From the NCBI GenBank assembly GCA_958296195.1, contig OY282455.1, forward strand, positions 3,038,001-3,102,000: 64,000 bases of DNA, in the 5' to 3' direction. Positions 34,832-43,725 of the stretch are shown in pieces. Below the pieces are notes generated by a model. The model saw only the letters and a program-made list of their open reading frames with translations, did no database searches and was not told the origin of the DNA. Each line of letters opens with the position of its first letter. Position 1 is the stretch's first letter. The position numbers were made by a program, and so were the translations under genes. Source of the stretch: an uncultured Pseudomonadales bacterium. GTDB taxonomy: Bacteria; Pseudomonadota; Gammaproteobacteria; Pseudomonadales; Azotimanducaceae.

Positions 34832-37800
34832 ACGCCATCATCGACGCGGCCATCAACCGGGCCAAGACCACCCTGCTGGTCTTGTTCATGGTGGTCTTGG
34901 CCGGCCTGGTGGCGCGCTTCGCCATTCCCATCGCCAACGACCCCAGCATTCAAGTGCCCTTCTTCGTGGTCACCATCGTCCATGAGGGCATTTCCCCCGA
35001 AGACGCCGAGCGCCTGCTGGTGATGCCGATGGAGATCGAACTGCGCTCCATTGAGGGGGTGGAGCAAATCACCAGCTTCGCCTCCGAAGGCGCCGCCAAC
35101 CTGATGGTGGAGTTCGACGCGGACTACGACCTGGACCAAGCGCTGCTGGACGTCCGCGAGGCCGTGGACAAGGCCCGCCCCGAAATGCCGGACAGCATTG
35201 AGGAGCCGTCCATCCAAGAGGCGACGGTGGACGACTTTCCCATTCTGCAGATCAACCTAGTCGGCAACGGCGCCCCGGAGCGGGTGATTTACAACTTGGC
35301 CCTGGAGCTGCGCGATCGCATCGAGACCATTCCCGATGTGCGCGACGTGGAGCTGCAGGGGCATCGGGAGGAAGTGCTGGAGGCGGTGATCGAGCCCCGC
35401 GAACTGGAAGCCTACCAAATCTCCCACGATGAACTGATCGCCACTCTGCTGCGCAACAACCGCTTGATCGCCGCCGGCAGCCTGGACACCGGGGAAGGCC
35501 GTTTTTCGGTGAAGGTGCCGAGCCTGATCGAGGAGGCTACGGACCTCTTCGACCTGCCCATCAAGGCGCATGGCGACACCGTGGTGACCCTTGCGGACGT
35601 AGCCAAGGTGCGCCGCACCTTCAAGGACCGCTCCGTGTACGCCAGGGTGAACGGTGCCGAGGCCATCTCCTTGAACGTCATCCAAAGGGCGAACGCCAAT
35701 GTGGTGAACACCATCAGGTCCGCGAAGGCTGTGGTGGATGAGTTTCGGCCGCGCCTGCCGAAGCGGATTGACGTTTTCTACACCCAAGACCAAGGCCCTT
35801 GGGTGCAGCAGCAGGTGACGGAGCTGCAGGGCAACATCTTCACCGCCCTAGCCTTGGTGATGACCCTGGTGGTCGCCGCCATGGGCATTCGCAGCGGCCT
35901 GATCGTCGGCATGGGCATTCCAGCGTCCCTGCTGTTCTCCCTGATCTTCATCTACCTCTTGGGCTACACCTTCAACTTCATGGTGATGTTCGGCATGCTG
36001 CTGGGCTTGGGCATGCTGATCGACGGCGCCATCGTGGTGACCGAGTACGCCGACCGCAAGATGACCGAAGGGTTTGAGCGGCGCAGCGCCTACGCCCTAG
36101 CCGCCAAGCGCATGCTTTGGCCGGTGGCGGCGTCCGTCGCCACCACCTTGGCGGCCTTCCTGCCGCTGATCTTTTGGCCGGGGATCTCGGGCAAGTTCAT
36201 GCGCTACCTGCCGGTGACGGTCTTCACGGTTTTGAGCGGCTCCCTGCTCTACGCACTGGTGTTCGGCCCGGTGCTCGGCAGCCTGTTTGGGCGGCCCGGC
36301 AGCCGCGACGCCGCGGCGGTCAAGACCCTGAAGCAACTGGAGGACGGCGACCCGACCCTGCTGGACTCGATCACCGGCTGGTATGCGCGCTTGCTGACGG
36401 TGGCCACGCGCCGCTCCGCGGTGACCCTGTTGGTTACAGTTGCCGCATTGGCCGCCACCGCCACCGCCTACGGGTTGTTCGGCAAGGGCTTCACCTTCTT
36501 TTCGAATGCGGAGAACAAGTGGGCGATGGCCACCATTCGCGCCCGCGGCAATCTTTCCGCCGATGAGATCAACGTTCTGGTCAGGGAGGTGGAGACCGAA
36601 GTGCTCAACGTGGCGGACATCAAGGACGTCAACACCTACACCTCCCTGCCGGGCCGCCCCTCACTGCGCGGCAGCCGCGACATTGTAGGCCGGATTTTCC
36701 TGGAGATGTTCGACGAAAACAGCCGGGATCGCTCGGTCGCCGCCGTCATGGAGGAAATAAGGCACCGAACCGCCGGCCTGGCCGGTGTGGCCGTGGACAT
36801 TCGCGCCATGGAGCCGGGGCCGCCGACCGGCAAGCCCATCGAAATCGAGTTCTCATCCTACAACAAAGCCCTGCTGGAGCCGGCCGTCGAACGGGTGCGC
36901 CGCCACATGGAAACCGAAATGGCCGACCTGCGCGACATCGAGGACAGCCGCTCCCTGCCCGGCGTTGAATGGAGCCTGAGCGTGGACCGCGCCCAAGCGG
37001 CCCTATACCGGGCCGACGTGTTTCAGGTGGGCGTAGCGGTGCAACTGGTCACCAATGGCCTCAAGGTGGGCGAATACCGTCCCAACAAGTCCGATGACGC
37101 GGTTGACATCCGGGTGCGCTACCCGGAGGAGTCCCGCCGCATCAGCATGCTGGACGAACTGAAGGTCAACACCAACAACGGCCTGGTGCCGATCTCCAAC
37201 TTCGTGCGCCGGGAGGCGGTGCCCAACGTGGACACCATTCAGCGGATCAACGGCATTCCGGTGAAGCACATTCGCGCCGATGTGGCGCCAGGCGTGCTAG
37301 CGGACGAAAAGGTGCGCGAAATGCAGCGTTGGCTGGCCACCCAGACCTTCGACCCGAACCTGACCATCAAGTTTCGCGGCACCAACGAGGAGCAGCAGGA
37401 GTCCATCGCCTTCGTCTCGGTGGCCTTCACCCTGTCCCTGCTGCTGATGTTCGTTTTGCTGGTGACCCAGTTCAACAGCTTCTACCAGTCCCTGCTGATA
37501 CTGTTCTCGGTGGTGATGTCCACCGCCGGGGTGCTGCTCGGCCTGCTCATCACGGACAGCCCCTTCAGCGCCGTGCTCACCGGCGTCGGCGTGGTCGCCT
37601 TGGCGGGCATTGTGGTCAACAACAACATCGTGCTCATAGACACCTACAACCACTTGCGGCGGGAGCATCCCGATCTGGATCCCCTAGCCGTCATCGTGCG
37701 CACCGGCGCCCAGCGCCTGCGGCCGGTCATGCTCACCACGGTGACCACGGTGTTCGGCCTGCTGCCCTTGGCCTGCAACCTGAGCATCGACCTGCCGAAC

Positions 37801-38025
37801 CGAGCCATCGTCTATGGCGGCATGATGTCGCAGTTTTGGGTGCCGATGTCCCAAGCCATCGTCTGGGGCCTTTCCTTCGCCACCCTGTTGACCTTGGTGA
37901 CCACTCCGGCCATGCTGGCCCTGCCGCATCAGTTGCGCCACCTAGCCGAACGTTGGGCGCCGGCCCTAACCCTCCCCGCCCAATGGCTGACGCGGCTGCG
38001 GGGATGGATGCCAACGCGGCCCTAG
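34828..38025 (+). CDS. RND-family efflux pump
   Basis: 1065 aa with the usual 12 membrane helices in two repeats and two large periplasmic loops. Visible are the N-terminal helix, FNFMVMFGMLLGLGMLIDGAIVVTEYADRK of TM4 and its counterpart GVGVVALAGIVVNNNIVLIDTYNHLR near the C-terminus, where one charged residue (D) typical of proton relay remains in the first repeat. It pumps unknown substrates with the adaptor encoded upstream. 3' to it, 20 bp away, is the LLM oxidoreductase gene. Confidence 0.92.
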   Translation: MNAIIDAAINRAKTTLLVLFMVVLAGLVARFAIPIANDPSIQVPFFVVTIVHEGISPEDAERLLVMPMEIELRSIEGVEQITSFASEGAANLMVEFDADYDLDQALLDVREAVDKARPEMPDSIEEPSIQEATVDDFPILQINLVGNGAPERVIYNLALELRDRIETIPDVRDVELQGHREEVLEAVIEPRELEAYQISHDELIATLLRNNRLIAAGSLDTGEGRFSVKVPSLIEEATDLFDLPIKAHGDTVVTLADVAKVRRTFKDRSVYARVNGAEAISLNVIQRANANVVNTIRSAKAVVDEFRPRLPKRIDVFYTQDQGPWVQQQVTELQGNIFTALALVMTLVVAAMGIRSGLIVGMGIPASLLFSLIFIYLLGYTFNFMVMFGMLLGLGMLIDGAIVVTEYADRKMTEGFERRSAYALAAKRMLWPVAASVATTLAAFLPLIFWPGISGKFMRYLPVTVFTVLSGSLLYALVFGPVLGSLFGRPGSRDAAAVKTLKQLEDGDPTLLDSITGWYARLLTVATRRSAVTLLVTVAALAATATAYGLFGKGFTFFSNAENKWAMATIRARGNLSADEINVLVREVETEVLNVADIKDVNTYTSLPGRPSLRGSRDIVGRIFLEMFDENSRDRSVAAVMEEIRHRTAGLAGVAVDIRAMEPGPPTGKPIEIEFSSYNKALLEPAVERVRRHMETEMADLRDIEDSRSLPGVEWSLSVDRAQAALYRADVFQVGVAVQLVTNGLKVGEYRPNKSDDAVDIRVRYPEESRRISMLDELKVNTNNGLVPISNFVRREAVPNVDTIQRINGIPVKHIRADVAPGVLADEKVREMQRWLATQTFDPNLTIKFRGTNEEQQESIAFVSVAFTLSLLLMFVLLVTQFNSFYQSLLILFSVVMSTAGVLLGLLITDSPFSAVLTGVGVVALAGIVVNNNIVLIDTYNHLRREHPDLDPLAVIVRTGAQRLRPVMLTTVTTVFGLLPLACNLSIDLPNRAIVYGGMMSQFWVPMSQAIVWGLSFATLLTLVTTPAMLALPHQLRHLAERWAPALTLPAQWLTRLRGWMPTRP

Positions 38026-38045
38026 GCGAATAAGGAATTTAGCCC

Positions 38046-38987
38046 ATGCCCCTGTCCCTCGGCGCCCATGTTGGCCAACAGAACCTCAGCATGGACGAGC
38101 TGCGCAAGCTGTGGCGCAAGCTCGACGACGGCGGCATGGACTGGATTTCCGCTTGGGACCATTTCTATGAGTCGCCGCCGAAAACCAGCGAGGAGCCGCA
38201 CTTTGAGGCCCTGGCCACCTTGGGCGCGCTGGCCGCGGAAACGCGCCACGCCCGCATCGGCTGCTTGGTGTTCTACGTCGGCTACCGCAACCCCACGCTG
38301 CTGGCGAAGGCCGCCACCACTCTGGACCACATCACCGGCGGGCGCTTCGAGATCGGCCTCGGCGCCGGCTGGCACATCTGGGAGGCAACCGCCTACGGCT
38401 ACGCCTTCCCGGACATCGGCACTCGGCTGGACATGCTTGACGAGGCCGTGCAGATCGTGCGGCGGATGCTCACCGAGGAGCGCACCGACTTCAACGGCAA
38501 GCACTTTCAAGCTGTGGACGCCAGTTGCCTGCCGCGCTCTGTGCAGCCGCGCCTGCCCATTTGGGTGGGCGGCCTTGGCGAGAAGCGCACCCTGAAAATA
38601 GCCGCCGAACATGCGGACGGCTGGAACGCCGCCTATCTCTCGCCGCAGGAATTCCGGCGGCTTAACGGCGTTCTTGAGCAGTGGTGCGAAGAGGTGGGCC
38701 GAGACCCAACCCAAATTCGCCGGGCCGTCAACCTGGCGTTCAATTTGGGCGTCGATGAGGTGGAGGTGAAGCGTCAGCACCGGCAGCTAGCCTCGGATTG
38801 GGGCGGCATGGCGGAGCGTGTCTCCGGTGGCGCCCTGCTCTGCACACCGGACCAAGCCGTCGAGCGCTTGGCCGAATACCGGGACGCCGGCGTTGACGAA
38901 ATCAACATCGCCCTGCGGGCACCTTGGCGAGAAGAGGCTCTGGACGCCTACCTAAGCGAAGTGATGCCGCAAGCGCGGGCGTTGTAG
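38046..38987 (+). CDS. LLM-class flavin/F420-dependent oxidoreductase
   Basis: 313 aa, luciferase-like TIM barrel. The block TTLDHITGGRFEIGLGAGWHIWEATAYGYAFP is characteristic, and the later LPIWVGGLGEKRTLKIAAEHADGWN is a cofactor-binding segment. Close relatives are annotated as F420-dependent, but most gammaproteobacteria lack F420, so FMN is equally possible. It follows the RND pump by 20 bp and is likely cotranscribed. The substrate is unknown. Confidence 0.83.
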   Translation: MPLSLGAHVGQQNLSMDELRKLWRKLDDGGMDWISAWDHFYESPPKTSEEPHFEALATLGALAAETRHARIGCLVFYVGYRNPTLLAKAATTLDHITGGRFEIGLGAGWHIWEATAYGYAFPDIGTRLDMLDEAVQIVRRMLTEERTDFNGKHFQAVDASCLPRSVQPRLPIWVGGLGEKRTLKIAAEHADGWNAAYLSPQEFRRLNGVLEQWCEEVGRDPTQIRRAVNLAFNLGVDEVEVKRQHRQLASDWGGMAERVSGGALLCTPDQAVERLAEYRDAGVDEINIALRAPWREEALDAYLSEVMPQARAL

Positions 38988-39051
38988 GGAATTCGCGTTT
39001 GGCGGGGGAAGCCGTTGCGATGGCCCGGTAACATGCAGCAGGCCGCAGCCG

Positions 39052-39447
39052 CTAACCTGAAACGGAGAAGAAACCCTTGGCCTTGCGGCCGTTGATCGCC
39101 TTGGCGCAATCCGCCTTCATCAGGCAACTGTATTCCGACAGCACCGGAATCATGGCGAAGGCGCTCACGAGTTGCCCCAAGGAGGGCAAATTGACGGCGT
39201 ACCACTCCGCTCCCAAATTCGGGGCGGTGTGAATGAAGCCGGCGAAGAAGAAGAACAGGCAGCCGGTGGCGCATACTGCGAGGAAGCGCGCCGCCCTTTG
39301 GCTGACGCTGGGCGCGAGGGTTATGAAGGCCAAGGCCGCGCCGCATAAGTACATGGTGATGAGCAGATAGGGCCGCCCCGGCACCCCAAGGTGCAGCAAC
39401 GCCAGCAGGATCATCCCGCAGCCGATTGGCCCGTTCAGGTAGCTCAT
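39052..39447 (-). CDS. hypothetical four-helix membrane protein
   Basis: 131 aa, not recognised. Four hydrophobic segments are visible: IGCGMILLALLHLG, LLITMYLCGAALAFITLA, FLAVCATGCLFFFFAGFI and LVSAFAMIPVL. A short basic C-terminus (KAINGRKAKGFF) follows a Cys pair in YSCLMKADCAK. Good length and start make it a likely real gene. No functional link to its neighbours can be claimed. Confidence 0.6.
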   Translation of the reverse strand: MSYLNGPIGCGMILLALLHLGVPGRPYLLITMYLCGAALAFITLAPSVSQRAARFLAVCATGCLFFFFAGFIHTAPNLGAEWYAVNLPSLGQLVSAFAMIPVLSEYSCLMKADCAKAINGRKAKGFFSVSG

Positions 39448-39463
39448 CGGTCCCTCATTCCAC

Positions 39464-39499
39464 GCACTCCCGCCTTGCCATGCACTCCCGCCTTGCCTA
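39464..39499. repeat. tandem 18-bp repeat
   Basis: Two adjacent copies of GCACTCCCGCCTTGCC followed by AT or TA (39464-39481 and 39482-39499), just upstream of the hypothetical membrane protein gene. It may be a slippage product; no regulator is implied. Confidence 0.7.
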
Positions 39500-39602
39500 T
39501 TGCATCCGCTTCAGTTCCGCCACTGTCCAAACGTCTCGATTACCGCCTTTGGGCATTACGGTAACGAATAGTCATATACAAATAACCCAACGTCAACCAA
39601 CT

Positions 39603-39621
39603 TTGTTACAAAAAGTGACAA
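39603..39621. promoter_or_regulatory. AT-rich near-palindrome, candidate operator
   Basis: TTGTTAC-AAAAA-GTGACAA is a 19-bp near-perfect inverted repeat (one wobble position) in an AT-rich patch between the P450 stop and the membrane-protein gene. On the minus strand TTGACG lies 20 bp downstream, so it may regulate that gene. Confidence 0.35.
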
Positions 39622-39700
39622 TAAAGTTGCATTGACGCCAAGCACCCCACAGATCCCAGCCCGGCAGCGCCCTACCCTGCACCGCCGTTGGGCAGCCGCC

Positions 39701-41005
39701 TCACGATCGCACCCGATAGCAAATCGGCAATTTCGGCATGTTGCGCAATATGAAACTCGGCTCCGCCTCCGGCTCGGCGCCTTCGGCCAAGCGAAAGTCC
39801 TCGAACCGATCAAGCAGGGCAATGAAGCCGAGATTGAGTTCCTGCCGGGCCAAGGGAGCGCCGATGCAGTGATGGACGCCGGAGCCGAAGGCAAGCTGCA
39901 TGCCCGCCTTGGGCCGATGCACATCCACCCGGTCCGGTGCCTCAAACTGCCGCTCGTCCCGGTTGGCGGCCCCGAAGCGCAGCATGATCATGCTGCCGGC
40001 GGCCAAGGGGAAGCCGCCAAGTTCGGTGTCCCTGGTCACCAGCCGGGGCAAGCCCTGCACCGGCGCCTCCATGCGCAACGCCTCCTCCACGAAGGTGCGC
40101 ACCAAGGCCGCGTTGCCGCGAATTTCCGCCTGGATTTCAGGATTGCGGCATAGCAGCAACAGGCCCCAGCCAAAGGCGCTGGTGGTGGTTTCATGGCCCG
40201 CCACCAGGAACTGCTGCAGGACGCTCAGCGCTTCCCCTTCAGTGAGCAGGCGAGCGGGATCGTCCTCCACGGGGGCGAGCTCGCTGTTGGCGAGGATGGA
40301 GATCATGTCATCCGCCGGCGCTCGGCGGCGGGCTTCCACCAGCGAGGCCAGCAACTCCTGCAAGCCCAGAGCCAATTCCCCGCGATGCACCATTTGCTCC
40401 GGCGTCTGCGGCGAAAGCCGCAGCCCGGAGGCGGCGGCGGTGGCCGCCTCGTCAAAAAGGGGGCGATCCTCTTCCGGGATGCCCAAGCGGTCGCCGATGA
40501 TCCGCAGCGGCACCGGAAAGGCGAAGGCGGACATGAAGTCGGCCTGCCGACGCCCCGCCCCGTCCGCCGGCGCATCAAGCAGGTTCTGAATGTTGCGGTC
40601 GATCACCCCCTGCACGGTGGGTTGGCTCTTTTTGACCTCGGAGCCGGTGAACAGGCGGCCGACCAAGGAGCGGTAGCGGGTGTGGACCGGCTCGTCCAAG
40701 GTCAGCATGGTCGGCGGCAGTTCGACCATCCGTTCATTGATCTCCCGCAACCGTCGCTGGATGTCAGGCGGCGCCGATGCGAAGGCGATTTCCCTGGACT
40801 TGTCGAGGAAGTTGCCGAATTCGCTGGAGAAGGTTTGGGTGTCCCGAATGGCCTCGCGCACCAAGTCGTAGCGGGTGACCACATGGACGTTCAGGGCGGG
40901 CTCGTAATGCACCGGCGCCCGGTCCCGCAGCGTCTTGTAGGCACCGTAGGGATCGACCAAGGTGGCTTGGTCGAACAGGGAGACTTCCGCTGCAGCTGCA
41001 CTCAC
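39701..41005 (-). CDS. cytochrome P450 monooxygenase
   Basis: 434 aa, soluble bacterial P450. The I-helix oxygen-binding segment is AGHETTTSAFGW, the ExxR is in EALRMEAP, and the haem-binding loop FGSGVHHCIGAPLAR has the axial Cys near residue 380. GTG start. It needs redox partners, and no ferredoxin or reductase is in the operon except possibly the Rieske protein. It lies 18 bp after the Rieske oxygenase gene on the same strand. The substrate is unknown. Confidence 0.93.
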   Translation of the reverse strand: MSAAAAEVSLFDQATLVDPYGAYKTLRDRAPVHYEPALNVHVVTRYDLVREAIRDTQTFSSEFGNFLDKSREIAFASAPPDIQRRLREINERMVELPPTMLTLDEPVHTRYRSLVGRLFTGSEVKKSQPTVQGVIDRNIQNLLDAPADGAGRRQADFMSAFAFPVPLRIIGDRLGIPEEDRPLFDEAATAAASGLRLSPQTPEQMVHRGELALGLQELLASLVEARRRAPADDMISILANSELAPVEDDPARLLTEGEALSVLQQFLVAGHETTTSAFGWGLLLLCRNPEIQAEIRGNAALVRTFVEEALRMEAPVQGLPRLVTRDTELGGFPLAAGSMIMLRFGAANRDERQFEAPDRVDVHRPKAGMQLAFGSGVHHCIGAPLARQELNLGFIALLDRFEDFRLAEGAEPEAEPSFILRNMPKLPICYRVRS

Positions 41006-41023
41006 GACGGCACCACTCGTAAT

Positions 41024-42358
41024 CTAGCCAAGATAGTCCGCAAGCAGCGTATGGAAGTGGCGAATCTTGGTCTCCTGATAGTTGGCCAGCATCACCTCAT
41101 CATACTGAGCGGCCTCCAAGCCCTTCTGCACCTGCGGCAGGTTGAAGGTGTCTTGGGTGAACACCTTGGCTAAGAGGCCGAGTTCCGGGGCGTTGGTCCA
41201 AGGCTCGTCCTCCTCAAGCCAGTGCATGGGGGCCGGTTGTGGGCGCTCCCCGGCGAAGGGGCTTAGGTAGTAGCACTCCATCACCGACTTGTCGCAGCGG
41301 TTTTCGTAGGGGCGGAAGCGATAGACGATGCGGTTGTAGCCGCCCCAAGGGTGGAAGTTGGGGAACAGAGTGTAGTAGATGCTGTCCGAGACGCAGGCGT
41401 CGGAAATGACCACGTCGTCCCCCACCACCGGCTGCAAATTGGCCCGCGCCGCCGCCGCCATCATGGCCCGGGCGGTCGTTTCCGGCGGCACCTTCGGGGC
41501 CGGCGGGTCGTCCAGATGGCGCATCATCACCGACTCGAACATCTCCTGCTCGCTGGGCGCCCGGCGCAAATGCGGGCTGGGGGTGCCGTTCGGCGTGATG
41601 GCTCGGGAGAAATTGCCCCAAGCATCGTATTGGGAGTTCTCGTCGCCGATGGCGGCAAGAATCTGCGGGTGGGTGTTGATGACGTGGAACGCCTCCATGA
41701 AGGCTTCCTGGCAGAGCTTCCAATTGCAGCTCATCACCTTGGCCACATGGGCCTCAATGTAGCGACCCTCGGGCTTCCAGACCGCAAAGTGCTCCGGCAG
41801 GTCGCCCAAATAGCTGGCCATAGGTTCGGCGTCCATGTCCATGTTGACGAACACCCAGCCGCCCCAAGTGTCGCAACGCACCGGGGTGAGGGTAAAGTTG
41901 CTGCGGTCAATTTGCGGGAAGTCCCACTCCGAAGTGATGCCGCGCAGGCTGCCGTCCAGATGCCAGCTAAAGCCGTGGAAGGGGCAAATGAAGCTGGCCG
42001 CGTGGCCGGCCCGTTCGCACAGGCGGCGCCCCCGGTGCCGGCAGACGTTGTGGTGCGCCCGGACGCCGTCCTGAGTGCGGACCACGATGATGGAGTAGCG
42101 GCCTATCTCGTAAACAAGATGGTCACCGACTTCGGGAATCTCCTCCTCCCGGCAGGCCATCTGCCAAACCTTCGGCCAGAGCTTGTGCATTTCCAGGTCA
42201 TGGAACGCCTGGCTGGTGTAGCGCATCACCGGCACTGACGCCACGGGCGAACGATAGACGTTCTCCAAGGTCAGGGTCCGCGGCGGCGGCACCCGGTCGC
42301 GGCTGATGAGCTCTTGGTAGCTGATGCCCTGTGAACGCAAGTCTTCCGCTTCACTCAT
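41024..42358 (-). CDS. Rieske-type aromatic-ring-hydroxylating oxygenase alpha subunit
   Basis: 444 aa. The Rieske cluster is C106-R-H108 and C125-x2-H128. The catalytic domain carries CNWKLCQEAFMEAFHVINTHPQILAAIG, the mononuclear iron site, with Glu/Asp bridging to the Rieske centre. The start is ATG 42358, which leaves out a 55-codon frame extension. It is likely a terminal oxygenase working on an aromatic or terpenoid substrate. No beta subunit is present. Cotranscribed with the P450 downstream. Confidence 0.92.
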   Translation of the reverse strand: MSEAEDLRSQGISYQELISRDRVPPPRTLTLENVYRSPVASVPVMRYTSQAFHDLEMHKLWPKVWQMACREEEIPEVGDHLVYEIGRYSIIVVRTQDGVRAHHNVCRHRGRRLCERAGHAASFICPFHGFSWHLDGSLRGITSEWDFPQIDRSNFTLTPVRCDTWGGWVFVNMDMDAEPMASYLGDLPEHFAVWKPEGRYIEAHVAKVMSCNWKLCQEAFMEAFHVINTHPQILAAIGDENSQYDAWGNFSRAITPNGTPSPHLRRAPSEQEMFESVMMRHLDDPPAPKVPPETTARAMMAAAARANLQPVVGDDVVISDACVSDSIYYTLFPNFHPWGGYNRIVYRFRPYENRCDKSVMECYYLSPFAGERPQPAPMHWLEEDEPWTNAPELGLLAKVFTQDTFNLPQVQKGLEAAQYDEVMLANYQETKIRHFHTLLADYLG

Positions 42359-42410
42359 GACCTTTTTGCCTTGGTCGTTTTGGGTCGGGGTTGTGTGCCA
42401 CCGCTGGGAT

Positions 42411-42623
42411 TCAGCCTCGGTTTCTGCGGATGTTGTGCTCCGCCGGCAGTTGCGGCCCGGCCAGCCACAGCAGCATGTGCGGGTCCGCCACCCGCAGTTC
42501 GCCGGAGACATGCTTGCCGTCAAAGCGGAAAGCGCCCTTGAGGCCGTTGTTGTCCACCTCCACCAGACCGTCCTCCCGCAGGCTGTACAAAGCCCCCGTC
42601 AGCGGATGCTGCAACTGCGCCAT
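42411..42623 (-). CDS. small conserved-looking hypothetical protein
   Basis: 70 aa, not recognised. It reads MAQLQHPLTGALYSLREDGL, then a beta-rich segment ending HMLLWLAGPQL. It lies 52 bp upstream of the Rieske gene on the same strand, first in the operon. It may be a small partner or a peptide with a role of its own. Confidence 0.45.
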   Translation of the reverse strand: MAQLQHPLTGALYSLREDGLVEVDNNGLKGAFRFDGKHVSGELRVADPHMLLWLAGPQLPAEHNIRRNRG

Positions 42624-42691
42624 GTCCCTGCGCCACCTCCTGCACCAATCGAACGCCGCCGGATACTACTGCAAAAAACCGTCAAACACGA

Positions 42692-42720
42692 ATGTTATTG
42701 ACACTCGCATGTTATTGACA
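42692..42720. promoter_or_regulatory. two direct repeats, likely promoter/operator
   Basis: ATGTTATTGACA occurs at 42692-42703 and again at 42709-42720, starts 17 bp apart. On the minus strand these give a TTGTCA at about -35 and TAACAT 18 bp on, just upstream of the 70-aa/Rieske/P450 genes. The repeats would overlap both promoter elements, as in a repressor site. Confidence 0.5.
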
Positions 42721-42902
42721 ATGTTTTTGCCGGCAAATTGCATGAGCGCCACTCAGCCGCAGTGATAGGATGCCGGCCATGCAGGCGGCACGGACGATTG
42801 TCGGCCTCCGCAATCGACGCATCCTAGGCTCGGCGCCAGCTTGCTTCTTCGCATTGAGGATTATGCTCGCAATGGGGCGGCGAGGCCGCTGACGGATGAG
42901 GC

Positions 42903-43373
42903 ATGGCCGCAAGCAAGCATCTGTTGATCGTTTACCACTCGCAGACGGGCAACACCGAGCGGATGGCCGAAGCCGTGTTCGCCGGCGCCCGAAGCGAGGA
43001 GGTCAGCGGCGTGGAGGTGCGCAAGCTCGTTTGCTGGAACGCCGGCCCCGAGGAGCTGCTCTGGGCGGACGGCTTGGTGCTGGGCACGCCGGAGAACTTC
43101 GGTTACATGTCCGGCGGCATGAAGGACTTCCTGGACCGCACCTTCTACCCTGTTGAGGGCAAGCTGCAGCCCCTGCCCTACGCCATGATCGTCAGCGCCG
43201 GCAATGACGGCACCCAAGCGCCCGCCGCCATTCGCCGCATCGCCAACGGCTATCCCTTCAAGGAGGTTCAGGAACCCGTCATCGCCGTGGGCGAATTGAC
43301 CGCTGCGCACCTCAGCGCCTGCCGCGACCTAGGCTTAAGCATGGCCCTAGGTGTTGAGATGGGTTTGTTCTAG
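42903..43373 (+). CDS. flavodoxin-like FMN-binding protein
   Basis: 156 aa. The FMN phosphate loop is VYHSQTGNTERMAEAV (about 10-25), and the segment GLVLGTPENFGYMSGGMKDFLDRTF is typical of flavodoxin/NADPH-FMN reductase proteins. Acts as an electron carrier or FMN reductase. It is 127 bp upstream of the selenoprotein W gene on the same strand. Confidence 0.85.
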   Translation: MAASKHLLIVYHSQTGNTERMAEAVFAGARSEEVSGVEVRKLVCWNAGPEELLWADGLVLGTPENFGYMSGGMKDFLDRTFYPVEGKLQPLPYAMIVSAGNDGTQAPAAIRRIANGYPFKEVQEPVIAVGELTAAHLSACRDLGLSMALGVEMGLF

Positions 43374-43500
43374 CCCTTATACTCGCCATTGGCATGGGAT
43401 GCGGATCCCTGCCGTAGGCGGACTGACCGTTCCTGCCGCGTTGGCTTGGCGGCGGTTCAATGCGCCCAAGGCGTCCACCGAAAATTAGGAGGCCCTGCCC

Positions 43501-43725
43501 ATGGACATATCCATCACTTATTGCGTGCAGTGAAACTACAAGCCGCAGGCGGTCGGTCTGGCTGCCGTGCTGGAGGCGGAGTTAGGCGCCTCGCCGCAGT
43601 TGATTGAAGGCGGCGGTGGCGTTTTTGACGTCGTCGTCGATGGCCGGCTTGCGTATTCGAAGCACCAGCAAGAATGCGGCGGTTTTCCTGACCCGCAGCA
43701 ACTAGCACAAGCGCTCAAGCCGTAG
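43501..43725 (+). CDS. selenoprotein W-like (Rdx family), TGA-encoded Sec
   Basis: 74 residues if the TGA at 43531-43533 is read as selenocysteine. It begins MDISITYCVQU-NYKP: the redox motif is C8-V-Q-U11, the CxxU of SelW/SelT/SelH. GGGGVFDVVVDGRLAYSK and GGFPDPQQL match the rest of the Rdx family. The ribosome-binding site AGGAGG lies 8 bp before ATG. A normal gene caller stops at codon 11. The selA, selB, selC and selD genes in this window support Sec decoding. A cysteine homologue would have CxxC here. Confidence 0.9.
43541..43570 (+). promoter_or_regulatory. candidate bacterial SECIS element
   Basis: Just after the Sec codon lies GCAG (43545-43548) paired with CTGC (43562-43565), with GGTC in the loop beginning 17 nt after TGA. 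In E. coli fdhF the stem-loop carries GGUC at 18 nt after UGA. The hairpin has a G-G mismatch, so it is a candidate, not a proven SECIS. Confidence 0.45.
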
